From positions 248,001-312,000 of the forward strand of contig NZ_CP023275.1 in NCBI RefSeq assembly GCF_002309535.1: 64,000 nt of DNA, written 5' to 3'. Source of the stretch: Sulfurospirillum diekertiae (GTDB lineage: Bacteria > Campylobacterota > Campylobacteria > Campylobacterales > Sulfurospirillaceae). A program made the position numbers and the translations under genes. Below, piece by piece: positions 18,064-28,297 of this stretch. Below the pieces are notes generated by a model. The model did no database searches, was not told where the DNA came from, and worked only from the letters and a program-made list of their open reading frames with translations. The first letter of the stretch is position 1, and every line of letters starts with the position of its first letter.

Positions 18064-20719
18064 AGTTCGTATAGCAGAAATAGCAAAAGAATTGGGCATG
18101 AAAAATAAAGATATCATCGAAAAAGCGATGGGTATTGGTTTGGATGTCAAAGGACATGCAAGTGCAATTACTACAGAAGATGCCGAAAAACTTATAAACT
18201 ATATTTTAGGTGGAGAAAATGCACAAGCAAGTAAACCATCTGCTCAACCTAAAACTCCAGAAATTAAAAAAGTTGAAGTTGTAGAGATACCACCACTACC
18301 TGTCGTTGAAAAACCCATAGTACATGAAGTAATAACGCCTAAAACGAAAACTTTAAAAGAAAAAGAGCTTGAAACAGGGGTCATTGCTAAAGCAGTCCTT
18401 CACGATGATGAAATTGCTAAAGTCGCACTAGAAGCATCTGGTGATGCAGAAGAGGATATGGAAGAAAAATTAGATCCAACAAATGTACGCAAGCGCAGAG
18501 GCTTGGTAATTGTTAAAAAGAAACGACCAGATGTAAAAGAAGTCGAAGTTCAAGAGAAAGAAAGTCCATCCTCTTTTTATGGCTCACGTGAAAATACACC
18601 TTCACGAAGCATTGAGTCTATGTTTTCCTCTTCAAATGCTGCCAGTGAATTACAAAAGAAGAAAAAGAAAGTAAAAAAAGTACCTGCAGAGAAAAAAGCA
18701 AATGCAGAGAAATTAGATCTTACATTGAATATTGAAATGGCAGATACGAATATTGATACGGAAGAAGAGGATATGATTGTTCTCCCCGATCTTAATGTTG
18801 GTATTACCATTAATGAAGAAGCTAAAAAGAAAAAACAGATTGATCCAAGTCAAATTAGAACGACGAAGAAAACCAACTTTGTGATGCAAGGAATTCAGAG
18901 AGTGGGACGTAAACGCAGACGTCGCCCTTCCCAAGTTCAAGAAGTTGAAGCCATCAGTGCGATTGAAATCCCTGAAGAGATTAGAGTTTATGAGTTTGCG
19001 GAAAAAATCAATAAATCGGTCAGTGAAGTCATTAAAGAGCTTTTCTCGCTCGGTGTAATGTTCACTAAAAATGACTTTTTAGATAAAGATTCGATTGAAA
19101 TTTTAGCGGACACTTTTGGCGTTAATGTGACAACGGTCAATGATCAAGAAGCCTTTGACTATGTTAAAGCCTACGATGAAGAGGGAGAGGCGGGTGAACA
19201 ACATCTTGTTGAACGTGCACCTGTTATTACGATTATGGGTCACGTTGATCATGGTAAAACTTCACTACTTGATTATATTAGAAGTGCCAAAGTAGCCGCA
19301 GGCGAGGCGGGTGGTATTACGCAACATGTGGGTGCTTACATGGTTGAAAAAAATGGTAGAAACATTACTTTTATTGACACTCCAGGCCACGAAGCTTTTA
19401 CGGAGATGCGTTCACGCGGTGCAAAAGTTACCGACATTGTTATTGTTGTAGTTGCTGCCGATGATGGTGTTAAACCTCAAACGAAAGAGGCAATTGAGCA
19501 CGCTAAAGCAGCAGGCGTTCCTATTATTATTGCTGTCAATAAAATGGATAAAGAAGCCGCTAATCCGGATCTTGTCAAGGCGCAACTCGCAGAGCTTGGC
19601 ATTACACCTATTGATTGGGGTGGAGAGCATGAGTTTGTTCCGGTATCTGCCAAAACGGGTATGGGTATCGAAGACTTGCTTGAAACTATTTTATTACAAG
19701 CGGATCTTCTAGAGCTAAAAGCCGATCCAAGTAGAGAAGTTAAAGCAACGGTTATTGAAAGCTCCCTTGAAAAAGGACGTGGTCCTGTAGCTACTGTTGT
19801 TATCGAAGATGGTACGATACGCGTGGGTGACATTGTTGTTGCAGGCATTGCTTTTGGAAAAGTAAAAGCATTGTTGAATGATTTAGGTCAGTCTGTTAAA
19901 GAAGCACTCCCAGGTGAGCCCGTTGTTGTGCTAGGTCTGAGTGAAGTTCCTGGTGCTGGCGAAACATTGATTAGCGTTAAAACGGATAAAATTGCACGTG
20001 AATATGCGAAGAAAAAAGCAGAATACCTCCGTCAAAAAGAACTCTCAAAAACAACAAAAGTAAGCCTAGATGATTTGAGCGCCATGATTGCAGAAGGTGC
20101 TTTAAAAACATTACCAGTTATTATTAAAGCAGACGTTCAAGGTAGTCTTGAAGCGATCAAAGGTAGCTTAGAGAAGATCAGAAATTCTGAAACAAAAGTT
20201 CATATTGTTAGTGCAGGCATTGGTGGAATTACTGAGAGTGATGTAGCACTTGCGAGTGCCAGTTCAGATTGTATCATCTTAGGTTTCCATGTACGTCCAA
20301 CAGGTATCGTGAAAGAAAAGGCTCGCAGTGCGGGTGTTGAGATCAAAACTTATAACATTATTTATGATTTGATTGATGATGTCACAAACTTAGTGACAGG
20401 TCTGATGGCTCCTGTTATTCGTGAAGAAAATATTGGTCAAGCAATCGTTAGAGAAGTCTTTGCTGTTCCTAAATTAGGTCATATTGCGGGTTGTATTGTT
20501 ACCGATGGCACGATCAATAGAGGTGTCAAAATTAGGGTTATTCGTGATGGTGTTATCATCTATGAAGGCAGTGTTTCTTCTCTTAAACGTTTTAAAGATG
20601 ACGTTAAAGAGGTTGGTAAAGGCTATGAATGTGGTGTGGGCATTGAAGGCTACACCGATATTAAAGTAGGCGATTATATCGAGAGCTTTAAAGAGGTTGA
20701 AGAAAAAGCGAAACTATGA
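18056..20719 (+). CDS. infB: Translation initiation factor IF-2
   Basis: This 887-residue GTPase delivers initiator tRNA to the 30S subunit. It has an IF2_N domain at residues 1-50, a long Lys/Glu-rich linker to about 300, a second IF2_N-like domain near 305-355, and the G domain from about 385. The G1 motif is Gly-His-Val-Asp-His-Gly-Lys-Thr (near residue 394), followed by Asp-Thr-Pro-Gly-His and Asn-Lys-Met-Asp. Domains II to IV follow. It overlaps rbfA by four bases. It has no palindrome copy in 2.7 kb. Confidence 0.97.
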   Translation: MDKVRIAEIAKELGMKNKDIIEKAMGIGLDVKGHASAITTEDAEKLINYILGGENAQASKPSAQPKTPEIKKVEVVEIPPLPVVEKPIVHEVITPKTKTLKEKELETGVIAKAVLHDDEIAKVALEASGDAEEDMEEKLDPTNVRKRRGLVIVKKKRPDVKEVEVQEKESPSSFYGSRENTPSRSIESMFSSSNAASELQKKKKKVKKVPAEKKANAEKLDLTLNIEMADTNIDTEEEDMIVLPDLNVGITINEEAKKKKQIDPSQIRTTKKTNFVMQGIQRVGRKRRRRPSQVQEVEAISAIEIPEEIRVYEFAEKINKSVSEVIKELFSLGVMFTKNDFLDKDSIEILADTFGVNVTTVNDQEAFDYVKAYDEEGEAGEQHLVERAPVITIMGHVDHGKTSLLDYIRSAKVAAGEAGGITQHVGAYMVEKNGRNITFIDTPGHEAFTEMRSRGAKVTDIVIVVVAADDGVKPQTKEAIEHAKAAGVPIIIAVNKMDKEAANPDLVKAQLAELGITPIDWGGEHEFVPVSAKTGMGIEDLLETILLQADLLELKADPSREVKATVIESSLEKGRGPVATVVIEDGTIRVGDIVVAGIAFGKVKALLNDLGQSVKEALPGEPVVVLGLSEVPGAGETLISVKTDKIAREYAKKKAEYLRQKELSKTTKVSLDDLSAMIAEGALKTLPVIIKADVQGSLEAIKGSLEKIRNSETKVHIVSAGIGGITESDVALASASSDCIILGFHVRPTGIVKEKARSAGVEIKTYNIIYDLIDDVTNLVTGLMAPVIREENIGQAIVREVFAVPKLGHIAGCIVTDGTINRGVKIRVIRDGVIIYEGSVSSLKRFKDDVKEVGKGYECGVGIEGYTDIKVGDYIESFKEVEEKAKL

Positions 20720-21093
20720 TAGACAAAAGTATTAAAATTCAGAGAACCCAAAGCGTTTTAAGAGAGCTCATTCCTGAAGCACTTTCCACTTTAGAAGACG
20801 AGATGCTTCGTGGTGTTTGTGTGATTGATGTCGAGTGTAGTCGTGGAAAGTACGATGCAATTGTTTATTTAGATGGTTCAGTTTATGATGAGGCAGAAAA
20901 GCGTTATATTCTCTCTCATCTCGATCGCGTTCAGCGTCATATCCAAACACACTGCATGCAAGCGGAAGGTTGGTTTCGCTGTCCGAATTTTAGATTTCGT
21001 TTTGATGATAGTTTAGAGCGCCAAAATAAGATGGATGCGCTGTTTGCAAAGGTTGAAGAAGAGCTCAAAAAAGGTAAAAATAACGATGCTTGA
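20716..21093 (+). CDS. rbfA: Ribosome-binding factor A
   Basis: The 125-residue protein fits RbfA, a KH-fold protein acting in late 30S maturation. The N-terminus [12 protein letters not shown], the length and the infB-rbfA-rimP order support this. The C-terminal Arg-Phe-Arg-Phe-Asp-Asp-Ser corresponds to the usual Leu-Xaa-Phe-Xaa-Xaa-Asp-Xaa-Ser motif. It overlaps infB by four bases and rimP by eight. Confidence 0.93.
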   Translation: MIDKSIKIQRTQSVLRELIPEALSTLEDEMLRGVCVIDVECSRGKYDAIVYLDGSVYDEAEKRYILSHLDRVQRHIQTHCMQAEGWFRCPNFRFRFDDSLERQNKMDALFAKVEEELKKGKNNDA

Positions 21094-21514
21094 TAAAGAA
21101 CAGATGGTCAAAATTGTTGAGAGCTGCGGCGTCTCCTTGTATGACACCGAAGTAGTTAGTGAATTTGATAAAAGAATTTTTCGCCTTTACATCACTTCCA
21201 AAGAAGGCATTAGTCTTGATAAATGTGTCGAAGTGAGTCGCATCTTATCGCCTATTTTTGATTTAGAGCCACCCCTTGAAGGTGAATACCTTTTTGAAGT
21301 CAGTTCTCCTGGAATTGAGCGCAAATTGACAAAACCTGAACATTTTACAGCTTCTATTGGCGAAAAAGTCAAAGTAAAACTGAACAGTAAAGAGAAGTTT
21401 ATTGGTCTTCTTGAAGCCTTTACTCACAACGTCGCTTCTGTGCGTGTTGAAAATGAGCTCAAACAGATTTTGCTGGATGAGATTGAAAGTATCCGAACTT
21501 ATTTTGAATGGTAA
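21086..21514 (+). CDS. rimP: Ribosome maturation factor RimP
   Basis: RimP binds the 30S precursor during assembly. I place the start at ATG 21086 (Met-Leu-Asp-Lys-Glu-Gln), not at the longer in-frame ATG at 21035, because the longer version adds only a basic tail overlapping rbfA. The protein then has 142 residues, close to the family norm. The Glu-Val-Ser-Ser-Pro-Gly-Ile-Glu-Arg motif (near residue 70) is diagnostic. The stop overlaps the ribD ATG. Confidence 0.94.
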   Translation: MLDKEQMVKIVESCGVSLYDTEVVSEFDKRIFRLYITSKEGISLDKCVEVSRILSPIFDLEPPLEGEYLFEVSSPGIERKLTKPEHFTASIGEKVKVKLNSKEKFIGLLEAFTHNVASVRVENELKQILLDEIESIRTYFEW

Positions 21515-22524
21515 GTGCATTTGATACTGTTTTAATGCAAAAAGCACTGGATGCCGCTTGGGCCTATCAAGTGCTAACCTTCCCAAACCCTGCAGTGGGT
21601 GCGGTTGTCAGTAATGGCCAAGGTGATGTTTTAGGTATTGGCGCACATCAAAAAGCGGGAATGCCTCATGCAGAAGTGCTTGCACTTAAAGCAGCGTATG
21701 AAACACTCACCGAAGATAGACGCATCCACACTATAGAAGACGCAACGGAGCTTCATACATTTTTAAAAGAACACCATAACTCTCTTTTTCACAATCTGAC
21801 ATTACATGTAACGTTAGAGCCATGCCATCATTTTGGTAGAACACCTCCTTGTTCAGGATTAATCGACGCTTTAGGTATTAAACGTGTCGTCATTGGTTCC
21901 TTTGATGAGAGTAACACTGCCAAGGGTGGTGGTGCTTTTTTACAAGAGAAAGGGGTTAATGTTACATTTGGGGTACTGAAAGAAAAATGTGATCTTCTAC
22001 TCACGCCTTTTACATGTAAAGAAAAAAAACGCTCTTTTATTTTTTTTAAACTTGCAGTGAGTAGCAATGGCGTGGCAACTGGAGGGATTATTACCTCTCT
22101 TGACTCGCGAAAAATGGTACACAATTTGCGAAATTGCTGTGATCTTTTAGTGATTGGTGGCAATACGGTACGAACCGATAGACCTATTCTTGATGCACGA
22201 TTGTGTCATGGTAAAGCACCCAATATTCTTATCTTTTCCAAACAAAAATCATTTGATGTAACGATTCCCCTTTTTAATGTTCCCCATCGTTCTGTGATGA
22301 TTGAAGAGACACTGGATAAAATCAATGACTATTCAATGGTTATGATCGAAGGGGGGCAACGTATGCTTGACGCTCTTTCAAAAGAGGTTAAATGGTATTT
22401 AATTTTTGAATCACCCCGTGCAAAAGAGGGCGAAGCAATTATTTTACCTCGGGGGCTCCAGAAGATTTTTTCTCAAAAAGTAGGTGAAGATACTATGAGT
22501 TGGTATTACATGCATGGAGAATGA
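21508..22524 (+). CDS. ribD: Bifunctional riboflavin deaminase/reductase RibD
   Basis: RibD deaminates and then reduces the pyrimidine intermediate of riboflavin synthesis. The N-terminal deaminase has the zinc motifs His-Ala-Glu-Val (near residue 52) and Pro-Cys-His-His-Phe-Gly-Arg-Thr-Pro-Pro-Cys. A compact reductase domain fills residues 165-338 with Gly-Gly-Asn-Thr-Val-Arg-Thr-Asp. Two palindromes lie in frame: 21802 (Leu-His-Val-Thr, immediately before Leu-Glu-Pro-Cys-His) and 22010 (Phe-Thr-Cys-Lys, at the domain junction). It overlaps rimP by 7 bases and the next gene by 11. Confidence 0.94.
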   Translation: MVSAFDTVLMQKALDAAWAYQVLTFPNPAVGAVVSNGQGDVLGIGAHQKAGMPHAEVLALKAAYETLTEDRRIHTIEDATELHTFLKEHHNSLFHNLTLHVTLEPCHHFGRTPPCSGLIDALGIKRVVIGSFDESNTAKGGGAFLQEKGVNVTFGVLKEKCDLLLTPFTCKEKKRSFIFFKLAVSSNGVATGGIITSLDSRKMVHNLRNCCDLLVIGGNTVRTDRPILDARLCHGKAPNILIFSKQKSFDVTIPLFNVPHRSVMIEETLDKINDYSMVMIEGGQRMLDALSKEVKWYLIFESPRAKEGEAIILPRGLQKIFSQKVGEDTMSWYYMHGE

Positions 22525-23260
22525 TTTTTTTATCTTTGAAATTCTGATAGTCTTGCTAGCAGGATTCTTTCATGGTATTGTCGGTTTTGGCTTCCCTATG
22601 ATTGCCACACCACTCTTTGTTCTTTTCCTAGACCTCAAACAAGCTGTTTTATACACGCTTTTTCCTACACTGGTAACCAATGTTGTCAGTCTTAAAAAAG
22701 CAAACTCTTTTAGTGATATCTGGCAAAGATTTTGGCTGTTGATTCTTTCAGTCATGATAGGAAGCATTGTTGGAACGTATTTACTGGTAGCCTATTACAG
22801 CCATTATTACAAATTGATTTTAGCGGGAGTCATGCTCTTATATCTTAACAAGGAGCGCTTACATCTTTCTTTAACACGCGCTGTTGCGGAACAAAAAAAT
22901 ATGACGACCATTATCATGGGAGTTCTAAGCGGTTTGGTAGGAGGTATGGCGAATATCATGTCCCCCGTGTTAATTATGTTGATCTTAGAGTTTAAATTGG
23001 ACAAAAAACGTGCTATTGGCGTGATGAGTTTCTGTTTTATTGCCAATAAAACTTTGCAAATACTCATTTTTGGTTACCATGGCAGTTTTAATATGGAAAA
23101 TAGTGCACTGATTATGCTTTTTGTCTTTATTTCACTGATAGGTTTTTGGATAGGAAATAAAATACATGAGCGTATCGATGAAAAGCTTTATACAGCTATT
23201 TTAAACAAGATACTTTGGGTAATTTCATTTTATCTGATTTACTCTACCTTTTACATGTAA
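22514..23260 (+). CDS. TauE/SafE-family membrane permease
   Basis: This 248-residue integral membrane protein has about eight hydrophobic helices and the Gly-Phe-Xaa-His-Gly-Ile-Val-Gly-Phe-Gly opening of TauE/SafE (DUF81) permeases. The family exports or takes up anionic compounds such as sulfite, sulfoacetate or organosulfonates; the substrate here is unknown. The ATG at 22514 overlaps ribD by 11 bases. The last codons and stop (Phe-Tyr-Met-stop) are supplied by the TTACATGTAA palindrome, shared with the stop of the convergent gene. Confidence 0.85.
   Translation: MENDFFIFEILIVLLAGFFHGIVGFGFPMIATPLFVLFLDLKQAVLYTLFPTLVTNVVSLKKANSFSDIWQRFWLLILSVMIGSIVGTYLLVAYYSHYYKLILAGVMLLYLNKERLHLSLTRAVAEQKNMTTIIMGVLSGLVGGMANIMSPVLIMLILEFKLDKKRAIGVMSFCFIANKTLQILIFGYHGSFNMENSALIMLFVFISLIGFWIGNKIHERIDEKLYTAILNKILWVISFYLIYSTFYM
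23251..23260. repeat. TTACATGTAA palindrome forming both stop codons of a convergent pair
   Basis: The ten bases are the exact overlap of the two convergent genes. Read rightward they give Tyr-Met-stop of the TauE/SafE gene; read leftward the same bases give Tyr-Met-stop of the DUF309 gene. The sequence is extended by T on the left and by AGA on the right. Confidence 0.9.
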
Positions 23261-23565
23261 AGATTTTTTTTCGCTAACAGTAATTTTTGAGCTTCTTCGT
23301 AGCGTGGTTTAGCCAAGGATAGAGTCTTTGAAATTAAGGGCGCATATTTTTCATAGGTTTGCCATACTTGAAGGGCTCCTTCCTTTTTGCCTTTGCAGGC
23401 AAGCGCTAAGGCGGTGGAAGCGTTAATAAGACCTTTGAGGATTTTGGCTTCATCTGCATAGTCTGGGAGTTTTTTAAGACGATGCCACTCTATTTCTAAT
23501 ACTTCATGACCCTCAACAAATTGCTCTTTCGAAACGACCTTTATAAATTCTTCTATGGCAATCAT
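23251..23565 (-). CDS. DUF309 family protein
   Basis: The 104-residue protein has the DUF309 signature Phe-Val-Glu-Gly-His-Glu-Val-Leu-Glu-Ile-Glu-Trp (near residues 17-28), followed by an amphipathic helix Leu-Lys-Gly-Leu-Ile-Asn-Ala-Ser-Thr-Ala and a Lys-rich C-terminus. The family is helical and of unknown biochemical function. The conserved His and Glu residues suggest metal binding, which is inference only. The gene lies one base downstream of the PAS-GGDEF-EAL gene on the same strand, so it is probably co-transcribed. Confidence 0.75.
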   Translation of the reverse strand: MIAIEEFIKVVSKEQFVEGHEVLEIEWHRLKKLPDYADEAKILKGLINASTALALACKGKKEGALQVWQTYEKYAPLISKTLSLAKPRYEEAQKLLLAKKNLYM

Positions 23566-23566
23566 A

Positions 23567-26074
23567 TTACTTCTTTAGTTTCGGTTTAGGTGAAGGCTCA
23601 TGCAAATAAAATCCTTGTCCAAATTCGATACCAAGTTCTTGCACTTTTTCTAAAATATCTTTATTGTGTATAAATTCAGCAACGACTAAAATACCAAGGT
23701 TTCTTGCAAAATGAGCGATCGTTTTAACCGTCGCATAGGCATTATCATCTGTATCGAGATGTTTAATCAGCGAGCCATCAATTTTGATAAAATCAACATT
23801 TAAACGTAAAAGGTATTCAAAGTTAGAGTATCCTGATCCAAAATCATCAATCGCGAGTAAGCAGCCATGCTCTTTTGCTTGCTGTAGAAATGTTTGAACT
23901 TCTGCTGAGTTTTCTAAGCCTTCTGATTCAACCAGCTCAAGGGTGATATGTCCTTTGAGAGAAGGATACTGTTTGAGTAGATCGAAGAGCAGTTGAACTG
24001 TATCTGACGTTAAAATATCTTCTTGTGTAATATTGATTGAAATATCACAATATAGCTCAACAGCAGCTCTAAATCCCTCTTGCATAACAAAACGCGTCAG
24101 TTGGTCATACAGATGGATACGCTTAGAAAGGTCAATAAAATGGTAGGGAGAAATAATGTTGCCTTTCGCATCAATGAGACGAATGAGCACTTCGTATTTT
24201 TTACGTGATGGTTCCTTTACATGTAAAGGAACAATTTCTTGGAAGAAAATAGTAAAGCGATTTTCTTTAAGGGCACTCATCAGTGTTTCATTCCATTGGA
24301 TATCTTTTTGAAGGCGCTCTTCGAAGCCTTTGTTGTCATCGTAAATAACGAAAGCTTTATGCGATATTCGTGCTTCTTTCATCGCAATTTCAGCGCGATT
24401 GTAGAGATAGCTCGCTCCATTTGCAATACCACAACGAAGGGAAAGAGGATAAAATGTATTTTGGATCAAAAGTCCCTCATGATTTAGAATCGTCAGGATG
24501 TGGTGGCACTCATCGTTAAATGTATTGTCGGGGATAGACGTGTCACAATAAAGGGCAAATTCATCACTATGCAGGTGAAAAAATTGCCATGACTTAGACA
24601 TAAGTTGTTTGATAGTGATGGCTAAATGGCGCAAGTAAAGATCACCAAAGGCTTGTCCATGCAAGGTATTGATGTCACGAAAACCAGAAATATTTAAAAT
24701 GGCTAAATGGGGGTTACTAGCGTGTTCAATGGCTTCTAGGAGCACTTTACGGCTTGGTAATTCAATAAGTTTATCTTTGCGCAGATGATCCACCTGCTCA
24801 AAAAGTTCACTTACATCATAACGAATAGCAATGTACTCTTGAATATTTCCTTGATCGTCAAACAGAGGCATAATCACTGATTTAACATAGTAGGCGGTTC
24901 CATCTTTGCGTCTATTTTTCACAACACCTTTCCATGTTTTCCCTTCTTTGAGTGTTGTCCACATCTCTTTAAAAAAACTAGGAGGGTTATCGGGGTGACG
25001 CACAATATTGTGGGGCTTACCTAAAAGTTCGGACTCGTTATAGCCAGAAATAGCGATAAATTGTTTGTTAGCATAGGTAATAATACCTTTGGTATTGGTC
25101 TTTGAAACGATGGTATTTTCATCTACGGCCTCTTTGTAGTGTTCTAGAAGGTTCGTCTGTTTCTCATGATCATAAATGAGATGTGCAATTTCGCCCAATT
25201 CATCTTTTTGGCGTGAGAGAGCTGCAATATAATTAAGGTTATGGCTTTTAAGTGCCATAGAGATACGCTTAATCGGTATAAAAATAATGTGTTGGGTGAG
25301 GAAATAAAACAGCACTATTGCACTGAGAATAATAATGAACCCTATCAATGCCGTAGTGTTTTGAAATTCATTCATAAAAAGCAAAAGTGAAGGGGAATAG
25401 TTAAAATCGAGATAGCCAATCACTTCATTTTGTAAGGAGAAAAGTGGAAGTTCAAAATGCTGATCACCAAAAGGGTGATTTTCTTTTTGAAACAGCGTGG
25501 CGTATCCAAGCGTCATATGTTCCATATTTGTGAGGAACGCTTGATCAAAAAGACGTCCTAAAAGCAAAAATCCTATGGGATTGCCTGCTTGTACTAAATG
25601 GGATGAAGCATAAATGGGAGTTAAAAAAAATTGAACAAATGTTCCATTTTCAAAGTGATAAAACTCTCTTAATGAAGAAGATGAGGCATTAAATGAAGAT
25701 AAATCAAGATTTATGTTTTGTACTTCATCACTTTTATGGGTATAAACCTGTTTTTTTGAAGCATCCAATATAAAAATATAATGGAGTCCAAATGTAGAGA
25801 GTAGAGGTTCTAAATGATCCTTGCTTTTGGCCAAATCTGGGGTATTGATAAATGCCTTTATTTCATCCAAACGTGAGTAGTTAAGACTTATTTGCCTTAA
25901 CACACTCTTTTCAAGATTTAAGACAGCTTTATAGCGCTCAAATACGCTACTTTGCTCTTGTACAATCTGACTTTCTTCTTGCGTTTTTTTGACAAACCAG
26001 ACACTCGTAATGAAGATGAGTGTGAATGAAAGGATGATTGTGCTGTAAAGTGCGTATGTTTTTGCTATTTTCAT
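23567..26074 (-). CDS. Membrane PAS-GGDEF-EAL protein, probable c-di-GMP phosphodiesterase
   Basis: An 835-residue protein with two transmembrane helices (near 10-30 and 240-262) enclosing a periplasmic sensor region. A PAS domain (near 318-425), a GGDEF domain and an EAL domain follow. The GGDEF active site is degenerate (His-Ser-Asp-Glu-Phe), so cyclase activity is unlikely. The EAL domain keeps the catalytic Glu (Glu-Val-Leu), Asp-Asp-Phe-Gly-Ser-Gly-Tyr-Ser, Lys-Ile-Asp-Gly, and the late Gln-Gly-Phe segment, so phosphodiesterase activity is likely. The PAS-EAL part is paralogous to the FIST protein at 36601. A palindrome at 24217 is read as Leu-His-Val-Lys in the EAL domain. Confidence 0.9.
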   Translation of the reverse strand: MKIAKTYALYSTIILSFTLIFITSVWFVKKTQEESQIVQEQSSVFERYKAVLNLEKSVLRQISLNYSRLDEIKAFINTPDLAKSKDHLEPLLSTFGLHYIFILDASKKQVYTHKSDEVQNINLDLSSFNASSSSLREFYHFENGTFVQFFLTPIYASSHLVQAGNPIGFLLLGRLFDQAFLTNMEHMTLGYATLFQKENHPFGDQHFELPLFSLQNEVIGYLDFNYSPSLLLFMNEFQNTTALIGFIIILSAIVLFYFLTQHIIFIPIKRISMALKSHNLNYIAALSRQKDELGEIAHLIYDHEKQTNLLEHYKEAVDENTIVSKTNTKGIITYANKQFIAISGYNESELLGKPHNIVRHPDNPPSFFKEMWTTLKEGKTWKGVVKNRRKDGTAYYVKSVIMPLFDDQGNIQEYIAIRYDVSELFEQVDHLRKDKLIELPSRKVLLEAIEHASNPHLAILNISGFRDINTLHGQAFGDLYLRHLAITIKQLMSKSWQFFHLHSDEFALYCDTSIPDNTFNDECHHILTILNHEGLLIQNTFYPLSLRCGIANGASYLYNRAEIAMKEARISHKAFVIYDDNKGFEERLQKDIQWNETLMSALKENRFTIFFQEIVPLHVKEPSRKKYEVLIRLIDAKGNIISPYHFIDLSKRIHLYDQLTRFVMQEGFRAAVELYCDISINITQEDILTSDTVQLLFDLLKQYPSLKGHITLELVESEGLENSAEVQTFLQQAKEHGCLLAIDDFGSGYSNFEYLLRLNVDFIKIDGSLIKHLDTDDNAYATVKTIAHFARNLGILVVAEFIHNKDILEKVQELGIEFGQGFYLHEPSPKPKLKK

Positions 26075-26262
26075 GCTCTAGTATAGTTAAATGAGATTTA
26101 AATTTGCTTTATTTTAAAAAATAAGATAAACTATTTTCCTAGAAAGATGAGGTTCGAGTTCATCTTTGGTAGTTTTTTGATACGTGACCTTTAGTTAGCA
26201 TCCTAAAATACTCCAAAAATACTCAATTTTCTACTTTTCGATACTTATTACAGGAGCATACG

Positions 26263-26478
26263 ATGGCTTTATTAGAGGGAACCGTTAAATGGTTTAACAA
26301 TGAAAAAGGTTTTGGTTTTATCCAACCAAATGATGGCGGAAAAGATGTATTCGTACATTTTCGTCAAGTTAATAGATCAGGTTATGGTCGTGTTTCTTTG
26401 GCAGAAGGCCAAAAAGTTACTTATGAACTAGGCGAAGGTCCAAAAGGCCCACAAGCTGAGAACGTAACAGCACTATAA
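26263..26478 (+). CDS. Cold-shock (CspA-family) protein
   Basis: The 71-residue OB-fold protein binds single-stranded RNA/DNA. RNP1 is Lys-Gly-Phe-Gly-Phe-Ile (residues 15-20) and RNP2 is Val-Phe-Val-His-Phe (residues 30-34). An insertion Gln-Val-Asn-Arg-Ser-Gly-Tyr-Gly-Arg replaces the more usual short loop. A 188-base leader (26075-26262) precedes it, AT-rich and without an obvious ORF; such leaders often carry cold-responsive structure, but I see no specific element. The ATG follows CAGGAG. The 3' end overlaps the convergent kinase gene by six bases. Confidence 0.94.
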   Translation: MALLEGTVKWFNNEKGFGFIQPNDGGKDVFVHFRQVNRSGYGRVSLAEGQKVTYELGEGPKGPQAENVTAL

Positions 26479-27648
26479 TTCTTCGGGGGAGATTCTCTCC
26501 TCCACCTCTTTTTTAAACCAATAGCTAAAAACACTTCCTTTTGCTTCTTCTGATTTCACTTCGATCACAATATTATATTTATCACAAATACTTTTGACAA
26601 TACTTAGACCAATTCCAAAGCCACCTTTATAGATATCGCCTCGGTAATGACGCTCAAAAACTTTTCCAATCTCTTTAATTCCTACTCCTTGATCTTTGAC
26701 TTGAAAGAAAAGCTGTTGATTTTCTTCTTTGAGTAGGACATGAATAGTGGTTTTAGGTGGAGAATATTTAATCGCATTGGTTACATTGTTATCAATAATG
26801 CGTTGAAGTTCAATACGGTTGATACAGACATACTGGTCAGGATCAATGTGTGCGACAATGCTAATCTCTTTTGAAAAGCTCAATGCTTCAAAATATGCAA
26901 TACGATCTTCTAAAAACGTCGAAAAATTGAGCACTTCGGTTGTGTAAGTAATGGTTTTGTTTTTGATGAGGTATTCAAGATCATCATAGAGTGTTGAAAG
27001 TGTCGAGAGTGCCGCAAGGGTTCGACTGAGGCGTTTATCTTTGTATTTTTGTACCAAGCCTTCTATGTTGAGTTGCATAATGCCTAAAGGCGTTTTAAGC
27101 TCATGCATCACATCGGTAAAAAAGAGGTTCATCCGTGTGGACGTTTCGATGTAGGGTTTGAGAAGTAGTTTTAAAAGAAGGTACGAAAAGAGTAACATTC
27201 CGACTAAAACAATACCTATAATCACTAAAATATCAAAAATAACTTGCGAATGGGAGATCTCTTTTTGCACGATTAAAAACTTTACATGTAAAGCATTGGG
27301 TGCAAGAGGCTGTTTATAAAAAAGAGAAGAATTATTTTTAAAAAACTCATCGTTAAAACTAGGGATAGGCTCTTCGATCAGTGAAAAAACAATGTGGTTG
27401 TTGGCATCTAAAAGAGCGCTTTTAAAGATGATGGAGCGTGGAAACAGAAAGGTTTTTTGCAAAGGAAGAATACTCTGAATGGTTGATTCAATCTCTTTGG
27501 CGTAAGAGCGCAACTGGACTTCTTGGTTGACTTGACTCAGGCGCAACGAAACGGAGAGGTAGTTTAAAATCGGAAATGAGACCAGTAAAAGGGTAAGAAG
27601 GGTGAGAATAATAGCAAAGATAAACGCATTTTTGGTTTCACTTTGCAA
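26473..27648 (-). CDS. Sensor histidine kinase, module 1
   Basis: The 391-residue kinase has transmembrane helices near residues 9-32 and 152-175 flanking a periplasmic segment of about 120 residues. The phosphoacceptor motif is Met-His-Glu-Leu-Lys-Thr-Pro-Leu-Gly (near residue 193), and the ATPase has Asn-Ala-Ile-Lys-Tyr-Ser and Gly-Gly-Phe-Gly-Ile-Gly-Leu. It starts with TTG at 27648, overlapping the regulator by 11 bases. It is a clear paralogue of the kinase at 44044 in length and motifs. A palindrome at 27282 is read as Leu-His-Val-Lys in the periplasmic region. Confidence 0.9.
   Translation of the reverse strand: MQSETKNAFIFAIILTLLTLLLVSFPILNYLSVSLRLSQVNQEVQLRSYAKEIESTIQSILPLQKTFLFPRSIIFKSALLDANNHIVFSLIEEPIPSFNDEFFKNNSSLFYKQPLAPNALHVKFLIVQKEISHSQVIFDILVIIGIVLVGMLLFSYLLLKLLLKPYIETSTRMNLFFTDVMHELKTPLGIMQLNIEGLVQKYKDKRLSRTLAALSTLSTLYDDLEYLIKNKTITYTTEVLNFSTFLEDRIAYFEALSFSKEISIVAHIDPDQYVCINRIELQRIIDNNVTNAIKYSPPKTTIHVLLKEENQQLFFQVKDQGVGIKEIGKVFERHYRGDIYKGGFGIGLSIVKSICDKYNIVIEVKSEEAKGSVFSYWFKKEVEERISPEEL
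26485..26513 (+). terminator. Intrinsic terminator of the cold-shock gene, inside the convergent kinase gene
   Basis: A stem of eight pairs (GGGGGAGA with TCTCCTCC, one G-T pair, loop TTC) is followed by ACCTC and a run of six T. It begins six bases after the csp stop and lies within the last codons of the histidine kinase gene on the other strand. Confidence 0.75.
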
Positions 27649-28297
27649 TTTTATATCCTATCCCTTTAGCCGTAATAATAAAATCTTTATCGGTCTTGTC
27701 ACGTAGTTTTTTAATGAGCATGCGTATATCGTTTTCGCCCACCTCTTTGCCTTCCCAGACGTATTCATGAATGAGCTCGATGGAGATAAAATTCCCTCTA
27801 TTCTTGACTAAAACAAAAAGAAGTTTTCGTTCATAATTACTCAAATTAACCTGCATCTCTTCAAACCAAAGAGTCTGGTCATTACTGTGGTAAGAAAAGC
27901 CATGTGTGAGTGGTATGACATCAAGTGTGCTATGAAGGTGGTAACTTTTAAGCGTTTGCGAAACACGGTATTGAAGCTCTTTGAGTGAAAAAGGTTTGCG
28001 TAAATAGTCATTGCACCCCAGCTCATAACCTAAAGAGAGGTTGTTAATGTCGGTGAGTGAGGTAATAAAAATGATGGGTAGATCAAGTTTGGCTTTACGA
28101 ATCTCTTTTAAAATTTCATAGCCATCCATATGAGGAACACGTATGTCTAAAAGGGCCAGATGGTACTGTTTTTCAAAAAGTGCATCAAGGGCGAGAAGTC
28201 CATCTTCAAAGGCATCTACATCGTAGCCCATCTCCTCAAGAGAATCTTTAATACTCTCATTATAAGTGTGGTCGTCTTCAAGAAGTAAAATCTTCAT
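27638..28297 (-). CDS. OmpR-family response regulator, module 1
   Basis: This 219-residue regulator has a receiver with acidic residues Glu7, Asp8 and Asp9 and phospho-acceptor Asp near residue 51 (Leu-Leu-Asp-Ile-Arg-Val-Pro), then a winged-helix DNA-binding domain ending in Gly-Ile-Gly-Tyr-Lys-Ile. It is paralogous to the regulator at 43389 (both begin Met-Lys-Ile-Leu-Leu-Leu-Glu-Asp-Asp and share Leu-Gly-Cys-Asn-Asp-Tyr-Leu). Its ATG overlaps the sensor stop by four bases. It is the best candidate to bind the 11-bp direct repeats before tsdA and psrA, by location. Confidence 0.92.
   Translation of the reverse strand: MKILLLEDDHTYNESIKDSLEEMGYDVDAFEDGLLALDALFEKQYHLALLDIRVPHMDGYEILKEIRKAKLDLPIIFITSLTDINNLSLGYELGCNDYLRKPFSLKELQYRVSQTLKSYHLHSTLDVIPLTHGFSYHSNDQTLWFEEMQVNLSNYERKLLFVLVKNRGNFISIELIHEYVWEGKEVGENDIRMLIKKLRDKTDKDFIITAKGIGYKIAK

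Noticed and set aside
20285..20300. CCATGTACG in infB as a degenerate tag copy
   Set aside because: Only six central bases resemble the motif, within the expected background.
24239..24487. Rightward open frame opposite the EAL gene
   Set aside because: It lies wholly inside the well-supported PAS-GGDEF-EAL gene and has no recognisable protein features.
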